Shown here in pieces: positions 6,821 to 14,390 of a stretch of 55,772 nt of DNA. Positions within the stretch are counted from its first letter, which is position 1, and each line of letters opens with the position of its first letter. Source of the DNA: Clostridiales bacterium (GTDB lineage Bacteria > Bacillota > Clostridia > TANB77 > CAG-508); NCBI GenBank assembly GCA_003525075.1, contig DQFO01000002.1, positions 79,730 to 135,501 on the forward strand, in the 5' to 3' direction. The translations under genes and the position numbers were made by a program. The notes under the pieces are model-generated. The model saw only the letters and a program-made list of their open reading frames with translations. It was not told the DNA's origin and did no database searches.

Positions 6821-7990
6821 TTATATTTTTTTGTATAAATATTCCATATAACTATATACTTTATTTGCCCATCCTGAATCACTTGCATATTTTTTATTTA
6901 CAGCTGTTACAGTACTTCCATTATAGTATGTTCCAACAGCTGTTTCACCATTATATATTTCTGTTCCTTTTGGATTCAAATAATATTTAGTTAAAACTCT
7001 TGCTATTAAATCAATTCCTTCTGCATATGTATTAAATGTACTTGCACTATTATACGGATCAGAGTCATATGCTCTATATCCAAATAAGTTCTTCTTGTTT
7101 TTTGCTATATTTGATTTTCCCCAAGCACTTTCATGTATTCCTATAGCTGCTACAAAAACACCATTTATATTATATTCTTTTTCTATGTAATAAAAATATT
7201 CTGCATTATCTCTAAAAATACTATTAATATCTTTATCATCTGTTAGTATTTTTTGAAATTGTTCTAATGTTAATCCACTTGGTTTATTTAATTCCATGTC
7301 AAAACTATATATTATATTTTTATTTTCTTGATTAATATTATAATTTGGATTTGAATATATACTTGCTAAATTCTCTGTTTTTATCCATCCATATTGTCCA
7401 CCATAAAAAATTTTACACCAATCATCTTCTATTTCCAATACTTTTAATACTGTATTTCTTATAAGAGTTGTTATTTTAGAGCTTTCATAATTATTTTCTT
7501 TTTTTACTTCAGCACTATCTGATGTAACATATACCTCGCTATTTTTAGAAATTTTATATTCTTTTTTATTTTTATTTGTACCTACTTGTACAATTTTATT
7601 TGCTGGACTTCTAACAATAATTGAGCTAATTTCTTCTTCATGCTTTTCTCCTGACTGGTCAACAGTTATTTTCTTTGTTATTTGCTGTTTTCCTGTTCTT
7701 CCTTCTTGTATAACTTGCATTACTCCTAGTGGAAGTTCATTATTATTTTCATATTGGGTTATATATTCTAAATTTATTTCTTCTGTTACTATTTGTTCTA
7801 AATTAATTTTGCTATTTTGTTTTACAATTTCTTCTATATCAATATTCATTGCATTCGAAAATCTAATATTACTATTTTCAGTATTGGCATAAACAGTTTT
7901 TCCAAAAAAGTATTTAAATATAATTACAAACAATATCACTATTATCAAAAACATTATAATTATTAAAATTTTCTTTTGTTTTAACTTCAT
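6821..7990 (-). CDS. G5-SH3-glucosaminidase peptidoglycan hydrolase
   Basis: 389 residues with an N-terminal signal anchor (residues 8-30). A G5 domain spans ~66-137 (ELPLGVMQVIQEGRTGKQQ, ending RSPANKIVQVGT). A bacterial SH3 domain spans ~150-208 (TTLIRNTVLKVLEIEDDW, GGQYGWIK). A glucosaminidase (GH73-like) domain spans ~255-389, with the catalytic Glu in AAIGIHESAWGKS (E287), NLFGYRAYD and FNTYAEGIDLIARVL. It should cleave the glycan strand of peptidoglycan at the cell surface. It is a single-gene unit with its own promoter (8024-8052) and terminator (6795-6818). Confidence 0.87.
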   Translation of the reverse strand: MKLKQKKILIIIMFLIIVILFVIIFKYFFGKTVYANTENSNIRFSNAMNIDIEEIVKQNSKINLEQIVTEEINLEYITQYENNNELPLGVMQVIQEGRTGKQQITKKITVDQSGEKHEEEISSIIVRSPANKIVQVGTNKNKKEYKISKNSEVYVTSDSAEVKKENNYESSKITTLIRNTVLKVLEIEDDWCKIFYGGQYGWIKTENLASIYSNPNYNINQENKNIIYSFDMELNKPSGLTLEQFQKILTDDKDINSIFRDNAEYFYYIEKEYNINGVFVAAIGIHESAWGKSNIAKNKKNLFGYRAYDSDPYNSASTFNTYAEGIDLIARVLTKYYLNPKGTEIYNGETAVGTYYNGSTVTAVNKKYASDSGWANKVYSYMEYLYKKI

Positions 7991-8023
7991 ACTTATCTCC
8001 TTTATTAAAAGGTTTTCATTTTT

Positions 8024-8052
8024 ATTTTATTATTAATAATTTTGTTTGTCAA
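8024..8052 (-). promoter_or_regulatory. promoter of the wall hydrolase gene
   Basis: TTGACA (8047-8052), 17-nt spacer, TAAAAT (8024-8029) on the minus strand, about 34 nt before the start codon. Confidence 0.75.
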
Positions 8053-8084
8053 TTCCTGTTTTTGGAAAATTTAATAATATTATC

Positions 8085-8113
8085 TTGAATATTTTAATAA
8101 ATTATATTATTAT
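8085..8113 (+). promoter_or_regulatory. promoter of the 8136-8918 gene
   Basis: TTGAAT (8085-8090), 17-nt spacer, TATTAT (8108-8113), 22 nt before the start codon. Confidence 0.5.
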
Positions 8114-8135
8114 GATATTTAAGGAGATAGTTGTC

Positions 8136-8918
8136 ATGAAAATTAAAACTAAATTTCTTTTATTTTTAATCTTATTTATTTTGTCTATTTTCTTATTAAT
8201 TTACCTTTGTAATATTACATATACTTTATTTTTAAATAAAATATATATTGAAAATTCGTTTAATCAAGAAAATATTTTCAAAATAAATAAAATTGTCTTT
8301 TTTAGCAGTGCCTCTGGAGATGTTTCTACAAATACGAATAATACTTCTACTTTAAGAAATATTATTCAGTATACAGATATTGCTATATTTATAGATAATA
8401 GTTCATCTGAACTTTCATATAAAAACACTTTAAAATCTGTTTCAATAGAAGATATAAAATTTATTAATATGCCTAAAATTGGTTCTCCAAAATTATATTA
8501 TAAAAATTTATCATCATTTGCTTCTTCTAATTTTGATGATAAATATATATTAAATAATTCTTTAAATTTTACAATTACTCAAGATGATAATGCTGATTTA
8601 TCTTCACCAATTTTATATAATAATTGTGCAAACCCTATTGTTATCAGTTACAAAAACGAAAATTTAATTACTGATCATACAATTTCAAATAAAGATTCAA
8701 TTTCATATGATGGATCCCTTTTAAAAGATTGTAATATTATTTTAAGTAATTTAAAATGTAGTTTTAGTTTTTATATTGTTATTGAAAATAATCTTGGTCA
8801 CAAATACAGATGTCCAATATATTTAACAATTCCTTTATCAAATGGAACTTCTTCAATTTACAATGGTTCTTTTTACTACACTTATAATCCAGATTATTAT
8901 TTTTACTTATATACTTAA
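8136..8918 (+). CDS. exported or membrane-anchored protein of unknown function
   Basis: The start is set at ATG 8136 because it follows an AAGGAGATAGTTGTC site; an in-frame ATG at 8046 has none and would precede the promoter. The 260-residue product has an N-terminal signal anchor (residues ~6-28). The rest is Ser/Asn/Tyr-rich and predicted extracellular, with several isolated Cys and a Tyr-rich C-terminus (FYYTYNPDYYFYLYT). No domain is recognised. It is monocistronic, divergent from the wall hydrolase, and ends at a bidirectional terminator. Confidence 0.7.
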   Translation: MKIKTKFLLFLILFILSIFLLIYLCNITYTLFLNKIYIENSFNQENIFKINKIVFFSSASGDVSTNTNNTSTLRNIIQYTDIAIFIDNSSSELSYKNTLKSVSIEDIKFINMPKIGSPKLYYKNLSSFASSNFDDKYILNNSLNFTITQDDNADLSSPILYNNCANPIVISYKNENLITDHTISNKDSISYDGSLLKDCNIILSNLKCSFSFYIVIENNLGHKYRCPIYLTIPLSNGTSSIYNGSFYYTYNPDYYFYLYT

Positions 8919-8930
8919 TTTCTCTAACTC

Positions 8931-8967
8931 AATTAAAATTCTAGGAACAAGTCCTAGAATTTTAATT
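8931..8967. terminator. bidirectional terminator
   Basis: Perfect 16-bp arms (8931-8946 and 8952-8967) with a 5-nt loop, T-rich on one side and A-rich on the other. It serves the convergent genes 8136-8918 (+) and 8979-9125 (-). Confidence 0.9.
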
Positions 8968-8978
8968 ATTTTTATATT

Positions 8979-9125
8979 TTATTTTGTTTTTATAAGCTTT
9001 CTATAATATTCTGCTATTAATTCATCAAGTTCAACACTTAATTTATATATTATATTGTAATCTTCCCCTATAGTAATACTTTCGTTTAATCTATCTCTTA
9101 ATTTACATATTTCGTCATTTAACAT
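8979..9125 (-). CDS. Spo0E-like aspartyl-phosphate phosphatase
   Basis: 48 residues from ATG 9125, preceded by AAAAAAGGAG. Two short helices contain the family signature S-x-E-L-D-x-L-I-x-x-Y, here LSVELDELIAEYY (residues 29-41). Spo0E-family proteins dephosphorylate Spo0A~P and delay sporulation; some clostridial members have other or unknown targets. It is monocistronic with its own promoter (9265-9294) and a shared terminator (8931-8967). This is one of the few direct hints in the window of a sporulation phosphorelay. Confidence 0.85.
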   Translation of the reverse strand: MLNDEICKLRDRLNESITIGEDYNIIYKLSVELDELIAEYYRKLIKTK

Positions 9126-9264
9126 ACAGCATCACTCCTTTTTTACAATTATTTATCTGTATGCTTATAAATTAACATATTTTTACATTTTAGTCAACGA
9201 ATTATTTCTTTTTTGTTTATTAATCGTATGACTTTATTCTTTTTTTTTCATACTTTTTCTTCAT

Positions 9265-9294
9265 ATTATATCAAAAATCGACACTGTTCGCCAA
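9265..9294 (-). promoter_or_regulatory. candidate promoter of the Spo0E-like gene
   Basis: TTGGCG (9289-9294), 18-nt spacer, TATAAT (9265-9270) on the minus strand, leaving a leader of about 130 nt. Confidence 0.45.
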
Positions 9295-9332
9295 AATAAC
9301 AATTACGATTATATTACTTTTTAATTACATTT

Positions 9333-10604
9333 TTACTTTTTTATTACAGAAAGAATCATTTTATTTTCATTAAATACTTCATTTAGAATTTGTTCGACAT
9401 ATTGCTCGTTTATTGTAGTTATTTCCTCTAAATATTCAAAACTATTTATTCCTTTAAAGAAGTCTGCCAAAAACATTCTTGCAATATCTCCTGGTTCATC
9501 ATATTCTTTTATAAATGATCCATATAACATTTTTTTCATTCTTTTAAATTCTTCTGATTCTATTCCTTTTTCTTTTAATTCTCTTATTGTATTCTTAAAA
9601 GATTCATATACTTTTTCTGGTTCTTTAGATTGTCCTGTTACTAAAATATGTGCATAGTCTCTTGAAAATTCATAATCTACACCAGGCATTGAAAACATTA
9701 CTCCACTTTTATATAGCTCTTGATACAAATCTGAACTCTTTCCAATTAACATATTTAATAAAATTTCTATTGCTAAATGTTTTTTTACTTTTTCTTTTTG
9801 TGTAGCAACCTTATCTTTTATTCCTATTGTAAATAATGGTTCACTTACATCCATTTTTTGTTCTGTTTTTTCTTTAACTATGCTTTCTGGTTCTTCTGGA
9901 TATATTCTTTTTATTTCACCATTTGCTTTCTTTTCCATTAACCTTTTCTTTATCTCTTCTAATAATTTTTCTGGTTCAAAATCTCCACAAATTACCATTG
10001 CCATATTAGCTGGATTATAAAATGTATTATAACATTTATACAAAATGTCTTTATCTATGTGACTTATTGTTTCTATTGTTCCTGTAATATCAAGTTTTAC
10101 CGGATGTTCATGATACATTGCCTCTAATGTATTCAAATATACCTTCCATTCTGGATAATCATCATACATCATTATTTCCTGTCCAATGATTCCTTTTTCT
10201 TTTTCTACATTTTCATCTGTAAAATATGGATGTTGTACATAATCCATCAATTCATCTAATGCCGGATAAAAATTCTCTGTACACTCAAACAAGTAAGCAG
10301 TATGATCATTTGTAGTATATGCATTTGCTTCTACTCCAAGTGCTGTTAGCGTATCTAAACTATTTATTCCACTTTCTTGCTCAAACATTTTATGTTCCAA
10401 AAAATGTGCGACTCCTTTTGGAACTTCTGTTGGTTCTTTTTCACCAGGTACAATAAATTTACTATCATTTGAACCATAATTTGTTCCCCATATTACATAT
10501 TTTTTTTGTATTCCTTTTTTAGGAACAATCATTATTGTTAATCCATTTTCTAATTTTTCTATATATAATTTTTCTTTTACTTTTGAATTTTCAATTATCT
10601 GCAT
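9333..10604 (-). CDS. M16 family zinc peptidase, active-type (YmfH-like)
   Basis: 423 residues. The inverted zinc motif HxxEH is present as VAHFLEHKMFEQ (residues ~66-77), with the distal Glu in the ENVEKEKGIIGQEIMMYDDYP region (~132-152). Two-lobed M16 layout of normal length. It follows the catalytically silent partner at 10606-11883 with one base between stop and start, as in the ymfF-ymfH pairs of Firmicutes, where the two subunits form a heterodimer. Substrate unknown. Confidence 0.88.
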   Translation of the reverse strand: MQIIENSKVKEKLYIEKLENGLTIMIVPKKGIQKKYVIWGTNYGSNDSKFIVPGEKEPTEVPKGVAHFLEHKMFEQESGINSLDTLTALGVEANAYTTNDHTAYLFECTENFYPALDELMDYVQHPYFTDENVEKEKGIIGQEIMMYDDYPEWKVYLNTLEAMYHEHPVKLDITGTIETISHIDKDILYKCYNTFYNPANMAMVICGDFEPEKLLEEIKKRLMEKKANGEIKRIYPEEPESIVKEKTEQKMDVSEPLFTIGIKDKVATQKEKVKKHLAIEILLNMLIGKSSDLYQELYKSGVMFSMPGVDYEFSRDYAHILVTGQSKEPEKVYESFKNTIRELKEKGIESEEFKRMKKMLYGSFIKEYDEPGDIARMFLADFFKGINSFEYLEEITTINEQYVEQILNEVFNENKMILSVIKK

Positions 10605-10605
10605 T

Positions 10606-11883
10606 TTAGTCCTCCTCCTTATTTTTCAAGAAGTAAATTGTATTAATTTGAAGTGAATTTGCAATTTTTATAATATCTTCTTTTGATACTTGGTTTATAT
10701 TTTTTATATATTCTTCTGTTGATATTTTTTCATTTGTTATTTCTTGTCCGAAAAAATAAGTAATTTCTGTATCTTGTTCATCATCTATACTTCTAATTCC
10801 TGATATTATACTTTTTTTAGCATTTTCTATATCCTCATCTGTAAAAATTCCTTTTTTCATATCTTCTAATTGTTTTCTTATTATTTCTAATGCTTTCTCA
10901 TAATTTTTTATCTCAATTCCACATTTTATAAATACATTTCCTTTATATCTTAAATATGTTGAACCAGCAGAATAAGCCAAGCTTGCTTTTTCACGCACTT
11001 CTTGAAACATTTTAGAGTTTGCAGTCCCTCCAAGTATAGCATTATACACTATGGCATTATATTTTTGATTTACATTTTCTAATGTTAAATCCATACCTAT
11101 TACGATTTTTCCTTGGGTAACATCCATTTTTTCAATTATTTCTCGTTCTTCTACTATATCTTTTTTTGGTATGTCTATTATTATTTTTGTTTCTCTTTCT
11201 TTTAAATTTTTTATACTCTCATTTTCTTCTAATATTTTTACTATTTTTTCATCAACATCTCCTGATACAAATATGTCGATTTTACATGTTGATATCATTT
11301 CTTTATAATATTTGTATAAACTTTGTGCATCTATTTTTTTAAGATCTTCTACATATCCATATTTATATAACCCAAATGGTTCATTTTTATACATCTCTTC
11401 AATGCATCTTTCATTCGCATACATTGCTTTATTGTCTGTTTTTCCTTCAATTATTCTTTTAATATTTTCTTTTTCTTGTTCTACATATTCTTCATTAAAT
11501 TTTTTATCTTTTATTAATGGATTAAATACAATCTCAATCAATTTCTCTATACTAGTTTTCAACATATTTTCACCATTTTGTGGAATATAATTATCGTTTA
11601 TTGTTTCTATATAAAACTTTAATATTTGATTATCTCCTATTTTGTCTATTCCATTATCAAATGATGCGCCATACATTTCTTCTAGTGTTTTACTAATATC
11701 TAATAAAGTTGGCATATTCATTGACCCTCTTCTTAATATAGATGATATTACGGCATTTTTTGTTACATTTTCTCTTGTTATTGGCATACTTAAAAATATT
11801 GCAATTAAGTTTGTTTTAAATTTTTCTGTTTTTATTGTGTGTAATTTTATTCCTGGTTTTATTTCTTTTTCAATATTTTTCAT
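10606..11883 (-). CDS. M16 family peptidase-like, non-catalytic subunit (YmfF-like)
   Basis: 425 residues with M16 fold features: Gly-rich second lobe YNAILGGTANSKMFQEVREKASLAYS (~281-306; substrate-binding helix and Arg/Tyr region). The HxxEH motif is missing at the expected place, where SSILRRGSMNMPTLLDISK is seen. It is therefore the inactive partner of the next gene, with which it is translationally coupled. The start is ATG 11883 with a TGGAGGAAACAAA site; promoter 11929-11958. Confidence 0.85.
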   Translation of the reverse strand: MKNIEKEIKPGIKLHTIKTEKFKTNLIAIFLSMPITRENVTKNAVISSILRRGSMNMPTLLDISKTLEEMYGASFDNGIDKIGDNQILKFYIETINDNYIPQNGENMLKTSIEKLIEIVFNPLIKDKKFNEEYVEQEKENIKRIIEGKTDNKAMYANERCIEEMYKNEPFGLYKYGYVEDLKKIDAQSLYKYYKEMISTCKIDIFVSGDVDEKIVKILEENESIKNLKERETKIIIDIPKKDIVEEREIIEKMDVTQGKIVIGMDLTLENVNQKYNAIVYNAILGGTANSKMFQEVREKASLAYSAGSTYLRYKGNVFIKCGIEIKNYEKALEIIRKQLEDMKKGIFTDEDIENAKKSIISGIRSIDDEQDTEITYFFGQEITNEKISTEEYIKNINQVSKEDIIKIANSLQINTIYFLKNKEED

Positions 11884-11928
11884 TTTGTTTCCTCCATTCT
11901 TTTATAATATTTTTATTTTACTGTGTAT

Positions 11929-11958
11929 AGTATAATACTTTTAGTATGTTTTATTCAA
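11929..11958 (-). promoter_or_regulatory. promoter of the M16 peptidase pair
   Basis: TTGAAT (11953-11958), 18-nt spacer, TATACT (11929-11934) on the minus strand. Confidence 0.55.
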
Positions 11959-11984
11959 GTGTTTTATAAATTAAAACAAAAAAA

Positions 11985-12006
11985 TATAAGTGCAAAAGCA
12001 CTTATA
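11985..12006 (-). terminator. terminator of the Big_2 prepilin-like gene
   Basis: TATAAGTGC (11985-11993) and GCACTTATA (11998-12006) with a TTTT loop, followed by seven T on the minus strand. Confidence 0.9.
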
Positions 12007-12016
12007 CTTTTTTATT

Positions 12017-13441
12017 TTACCATCCCCAGAATAAATGTGTAAGAAATCCTACAAATGCTGTTACTACTCCGATTACAGCTCCTACTATAAGTGTAGCTCC
12101 TCCTAATACTACTGCACCTACACCTGCAGCAGCACCTGCAACTAACCACCATGGGAATGTATCATCACTTGGACTTTGTGTTGTATCTGGTGCTCCTGTT
12201 GGAGAAGAAGGATTACTTTGGTCTGGAACAGCATATTTTGAACTATCTATAACTGTAATTGTACAATCTGTAGCACATCCATTTTCTGTTACAACAGATA
12301 TTACAGTTTTTCCTGTACTTTTAGCCTCTACTTCTCCTGTTTGATTAACTGATGCTACATCAGAATTACTACTACTCCATGTTATTCCTGTTTTTACATT
12401 TGCTGTTACAGGCTTAATTGCTGCTTCTAATTTTGTATGTTGTGCTTGCGCTATATCTATTTGTAATTCTGCTGCATTTAATACAATTTCTGTTGGAGAT
12501 GTTTGAACTTCCACTGTTGTTTCTGCATGTTTTCCATTATTTGTTCTTACTGTAATTACTGCTGTACCATTTTTATTTCCTGTAACTATACCATTTTCAT
12601 CTACTGAAGCTACTTCCGGATTTGAACTTTCCCATTCTAATTCTACACTATCTCTAGCTGATTCTGGGTATATAATTGGTTTTAGTTCACATGTTGTTAC
12701 TGGTGAACTTAAATCAATTGTTCTTTTTTGTTCTCCAGAAATCATTGAGAAGTCTATTTCTTCAACAGGTGTTTGTGATTCTGATACTACTGTAATATTA
12801 CATACTTCTGTTTTTACTTTTTCTATTTGTCCACTTTTATTTTTTATCTCTAAATATGCCTGAATTTGAGCTTTTCCTACTGCTACTCCTTTTATTGTTA
12901 TCTCATTTGTTGAATTTCCTACTATTTTAACAATACTTTCATCATTTGATTTCCATTTCAATTCAGCATTTTCAGTATTTGTTATTGCTTTTATCTTTTT
13001 TTCTTGATTTATCTTTAATGCAGGGATTGTTGTTGGTGTTATAGCAAATATTACATTTGTTTCATATTCATTTTTAGATGATATTGTTCCATCTTCAAAA
13101 ACATAATATTCATTTTTAGTTTCTTCAAATGTTACCTTAAGTACACCATTTCCTTCTGAAGCAATTGTATATTTTTCATCAACAGTTTGATCTAGTGATT
13201 GTGATAAATTATCTTTAGTAACATTTCCTACACTATCTTTTGACATTGCATTAACAACTGATGCTTTTAATATTCTTTTTTCTTCATCTAGTCTTGTCTG
13301 ATTTTGTGTTTTATTCATATTGGCAAAAATACCCTTTTGTCCAACAATAGAACTTATCGTTGCACCAGCTAATAATAGCATAACAATAATTGTAACTGCT
13401 AAACCAATAATTGTTATTCCTTCATTCTTTTGTTTCTTCAT
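12017..13441 (-). CDS. prepilin-like surface protein with bacterial Ig-like (Big_2) domains
   Basis: 474 residues. The N-terminus KKQKNEGITIIGLAVTIIVMLLLAG (written across residues 2-26) is a type IV prepilin-like sequence: short basic leader ending in Gly8, then a hydrophobic helix. A helical stalk (to ~65) is followed by three Big_2-like domains (~129-217, ~226-313, ~316-398), each with a WxSS/N-type strand and VASV-DENG or VASVNQTG. A Pro/Ser/Thr linker (~403-428) precedes a C-terminal Gly/Ala/Val-rich hydrophobic region (~430-474). Two membrane-compatible ends are unusual for a pilin. It has its own promoter and terminator. Confidence 0.72.
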   Translation of the reverse strand: MKKQKNEGITIIGLAVTIIVMLLLAGATISSIVGQKGIFANMNKTQNQTRLDEEKRILKASVVNAMSKDSVGNVTKDNLSQSLDQTVDEKYTIASEGNGVLKVTFEETKNEYYVFEDGTISSKNEYETNVIFAITPTTIPALKINQEKKIKAITNTENAELKWKSNDESIVKIVGNSTNEITIKGVAVGKAQIQAYLEIKNKSGQIEKVKTEVCNITVVSESQTPVEEIDFSMISGEQKRTIDLSSPVTTCELKPIIYPESARDSVELEWESSNPEVASVDENGIVTGNKNGTAVITVRTNNGKHAETTVEVQTSPTEIVLNAAELQIDIAQAQHTKLEAAIKPVTANVKTGITWSSSNSDVASVNQTGEVEAKSTGKTVISVVTENGCATDCTITVIDSSKYAVPDQSNPSSPTGAPDTTQSPSDDTFPWWLVAGAAAGVGAVVLGGATLIVGAVIGVVTAFVGFLTHLFWGW

Positions 13442-13474
13442 ACTATTTTCTCCTTTTAGTAATTTTCTATTCTT

Positions 13475-13503
13475 AGTATAACAATTAAGGAAAAAAAAAT
13501 CAA
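13475..13503 (-). promoter_or_regulatory. promoter of the Big_2 prepilin-like gene
   Basis: TTGATT (13498-13503), 17-nt spacer, TATACT (13475-13480), about 34 nt before the start codon. Confidence 0.7.
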
Positions 13504-13519
13504 TACTTTTAATTAAAAA

Positions 13520-13543
13520 AATAGTAAGATAATACTTACTATT
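13520..13543 (-). terminator. terminator of rpsU
   Basis: AATAGTAAG (13520-13528) and CTTACTATT (13535-13543), followed by a T-run on the minus strand, just after the rpsU stop codon. Confidence 0.85.
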
Positions 13544-13548
13544 TTCTA

Positions 13549-13716
13549 TTAAAATTTTCTTTTTCTAGCAGCCTCTGACTTTTTCTTTCTTCTTACACTT
13601 GGTTTTTCATAACATTCTCTTTTACGAACTTCTTGAAGAACCCCATTTCTTGCGCATTGTCTTTTAAATTTTTTTAGCGCTTCTTCTATATTTCCATTAA
13701 CTTTGATTTCTGACAT
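13549..13716 (-). CDS. rpsU: 30S ribosomal protein bS21
   Basis: 55 residues: MSEIKVNGNIEEALKKFKRQ, CARNGVLQEVRKRECYEKPS, then VRRKKKSEAARKRKF. This is the typical bS21 sequence and length, basic throughout. bS21 sits near the anti-SD of 16S rRNA and helps initiation. The start has a very strong AAGGAGGGG site. It is monocistronic, with promoter 13784-13813 and terminator 13520-13543. The ~60-nt leader can fold (see findings). Confidence 0.96.
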   Translation of the reverse strand: MSEIKVNGNIEEALKKFKRQCARNGVLQEVRKRECYEKPSVRRKKKSEAARKRKF

Positions 13717-13783
13717 TTATTAATTCCCCTCCTTCCGGCGTTTAGAACACTGTATGTGGGATTTCATCCTTTATACGCTAATC

Positions 13784-13813
13784 ATTATACATTATTTATC
13801 TAGTCTTTGTCAA
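13784..13813 (-). promoter_or_regulatory. promoter of rpsU
   Basis: TTGACA (13808-13813), 18-nt spacer, TATAAT (13784-13789) on the minus strand: both hexamers are full consensus. Confidence 0.85.
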
Positions 13814-13848
13814 GTCTTTTATTCTAATTAAAATATATTTTTGAACTT

Positions 13849-14370
13849 TTATACTTCATATGGAATTATTTGATGTGTTTTTAATGATTTTTGTACATCT
13901 ATTATTCTTTGATTTTTTGATCCTCTAAATTTTAAGCTTAAATCTTTTTTATCTTCTTCAAATTTTCCATCAACAACAACATCAATATATGACATTAATT
14001 CTTTTGTTTCTGGCCAATTTTCAAACATATTTTCTTCAACATCTTCATCAAATTTATATCCTGTATAACACCATATATTTTTATCTGGAAATTTTTCTTT
14101 CACCTTCTTTACTAATGGTAACAATCCTTTTTGATTTGAATATTCTAATGGTTCTCCCCCTAAAAGTGATAATCCTGAAACATATGGGTGATCTAAGTCT
14201 TCTAATATCTTATCAATTTCCTTTTCCGTAAATTCTTTTCCATAGTTAAAATCCCATGCTTGTGCATTAAAACATCCTTTGCAATGATGATTACAACCAC
14301 TAACAAATAGGGATACTCTAACTCCTTTTCCATTTGCTACATCTGCTATTTTTATATCTGCATAATTCAT
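13849..14370 (-). CDS. nrdG: anaerobic ribonucleotide reductase activating protein (radical SAM)
   Basis: The radical SAM motif CNHHCKGC lies near the N-terminus (Cys in LFVSGCNHHCKGCFNAQAWDF, a CxxxCxxC pattern), followed by the SAM-binding GGEPL (SLLGGEPLEY). NrdG makes the glycyl radical on NrdD for anaerobic dNTP synthesis; nrdD is not in this window. The start is placed at ATG 14370 (MNYADIKIADVANGKG, the family N-terminus), preceded by AGAGGA at 7 nt; the ATG at 14391 has no good site and overlaps the preceding gene. It follows the TadE-like gene closely, so it may be co-transcribed. Confidence 0.92.
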   Translation of the reverse strand: MNYADIKIADVANGKGVRVSLFVSGCNHHCKGCFNAQAWDFNYGKEFTEKEIDKILEDLDHPYVSGLSLLGGEPLEYSNQKGLLPLVKKVKEKFPDKNIWCYTGYKFDEDVEENMFENWPETKELMSYIDVVVDGKFEEDKKDLSLKFRGSKNQRIIDVQKSLKTHQIIPYEV

Positions 14371-14390
14371 TATTTTTTCCTCTTTTCTCA

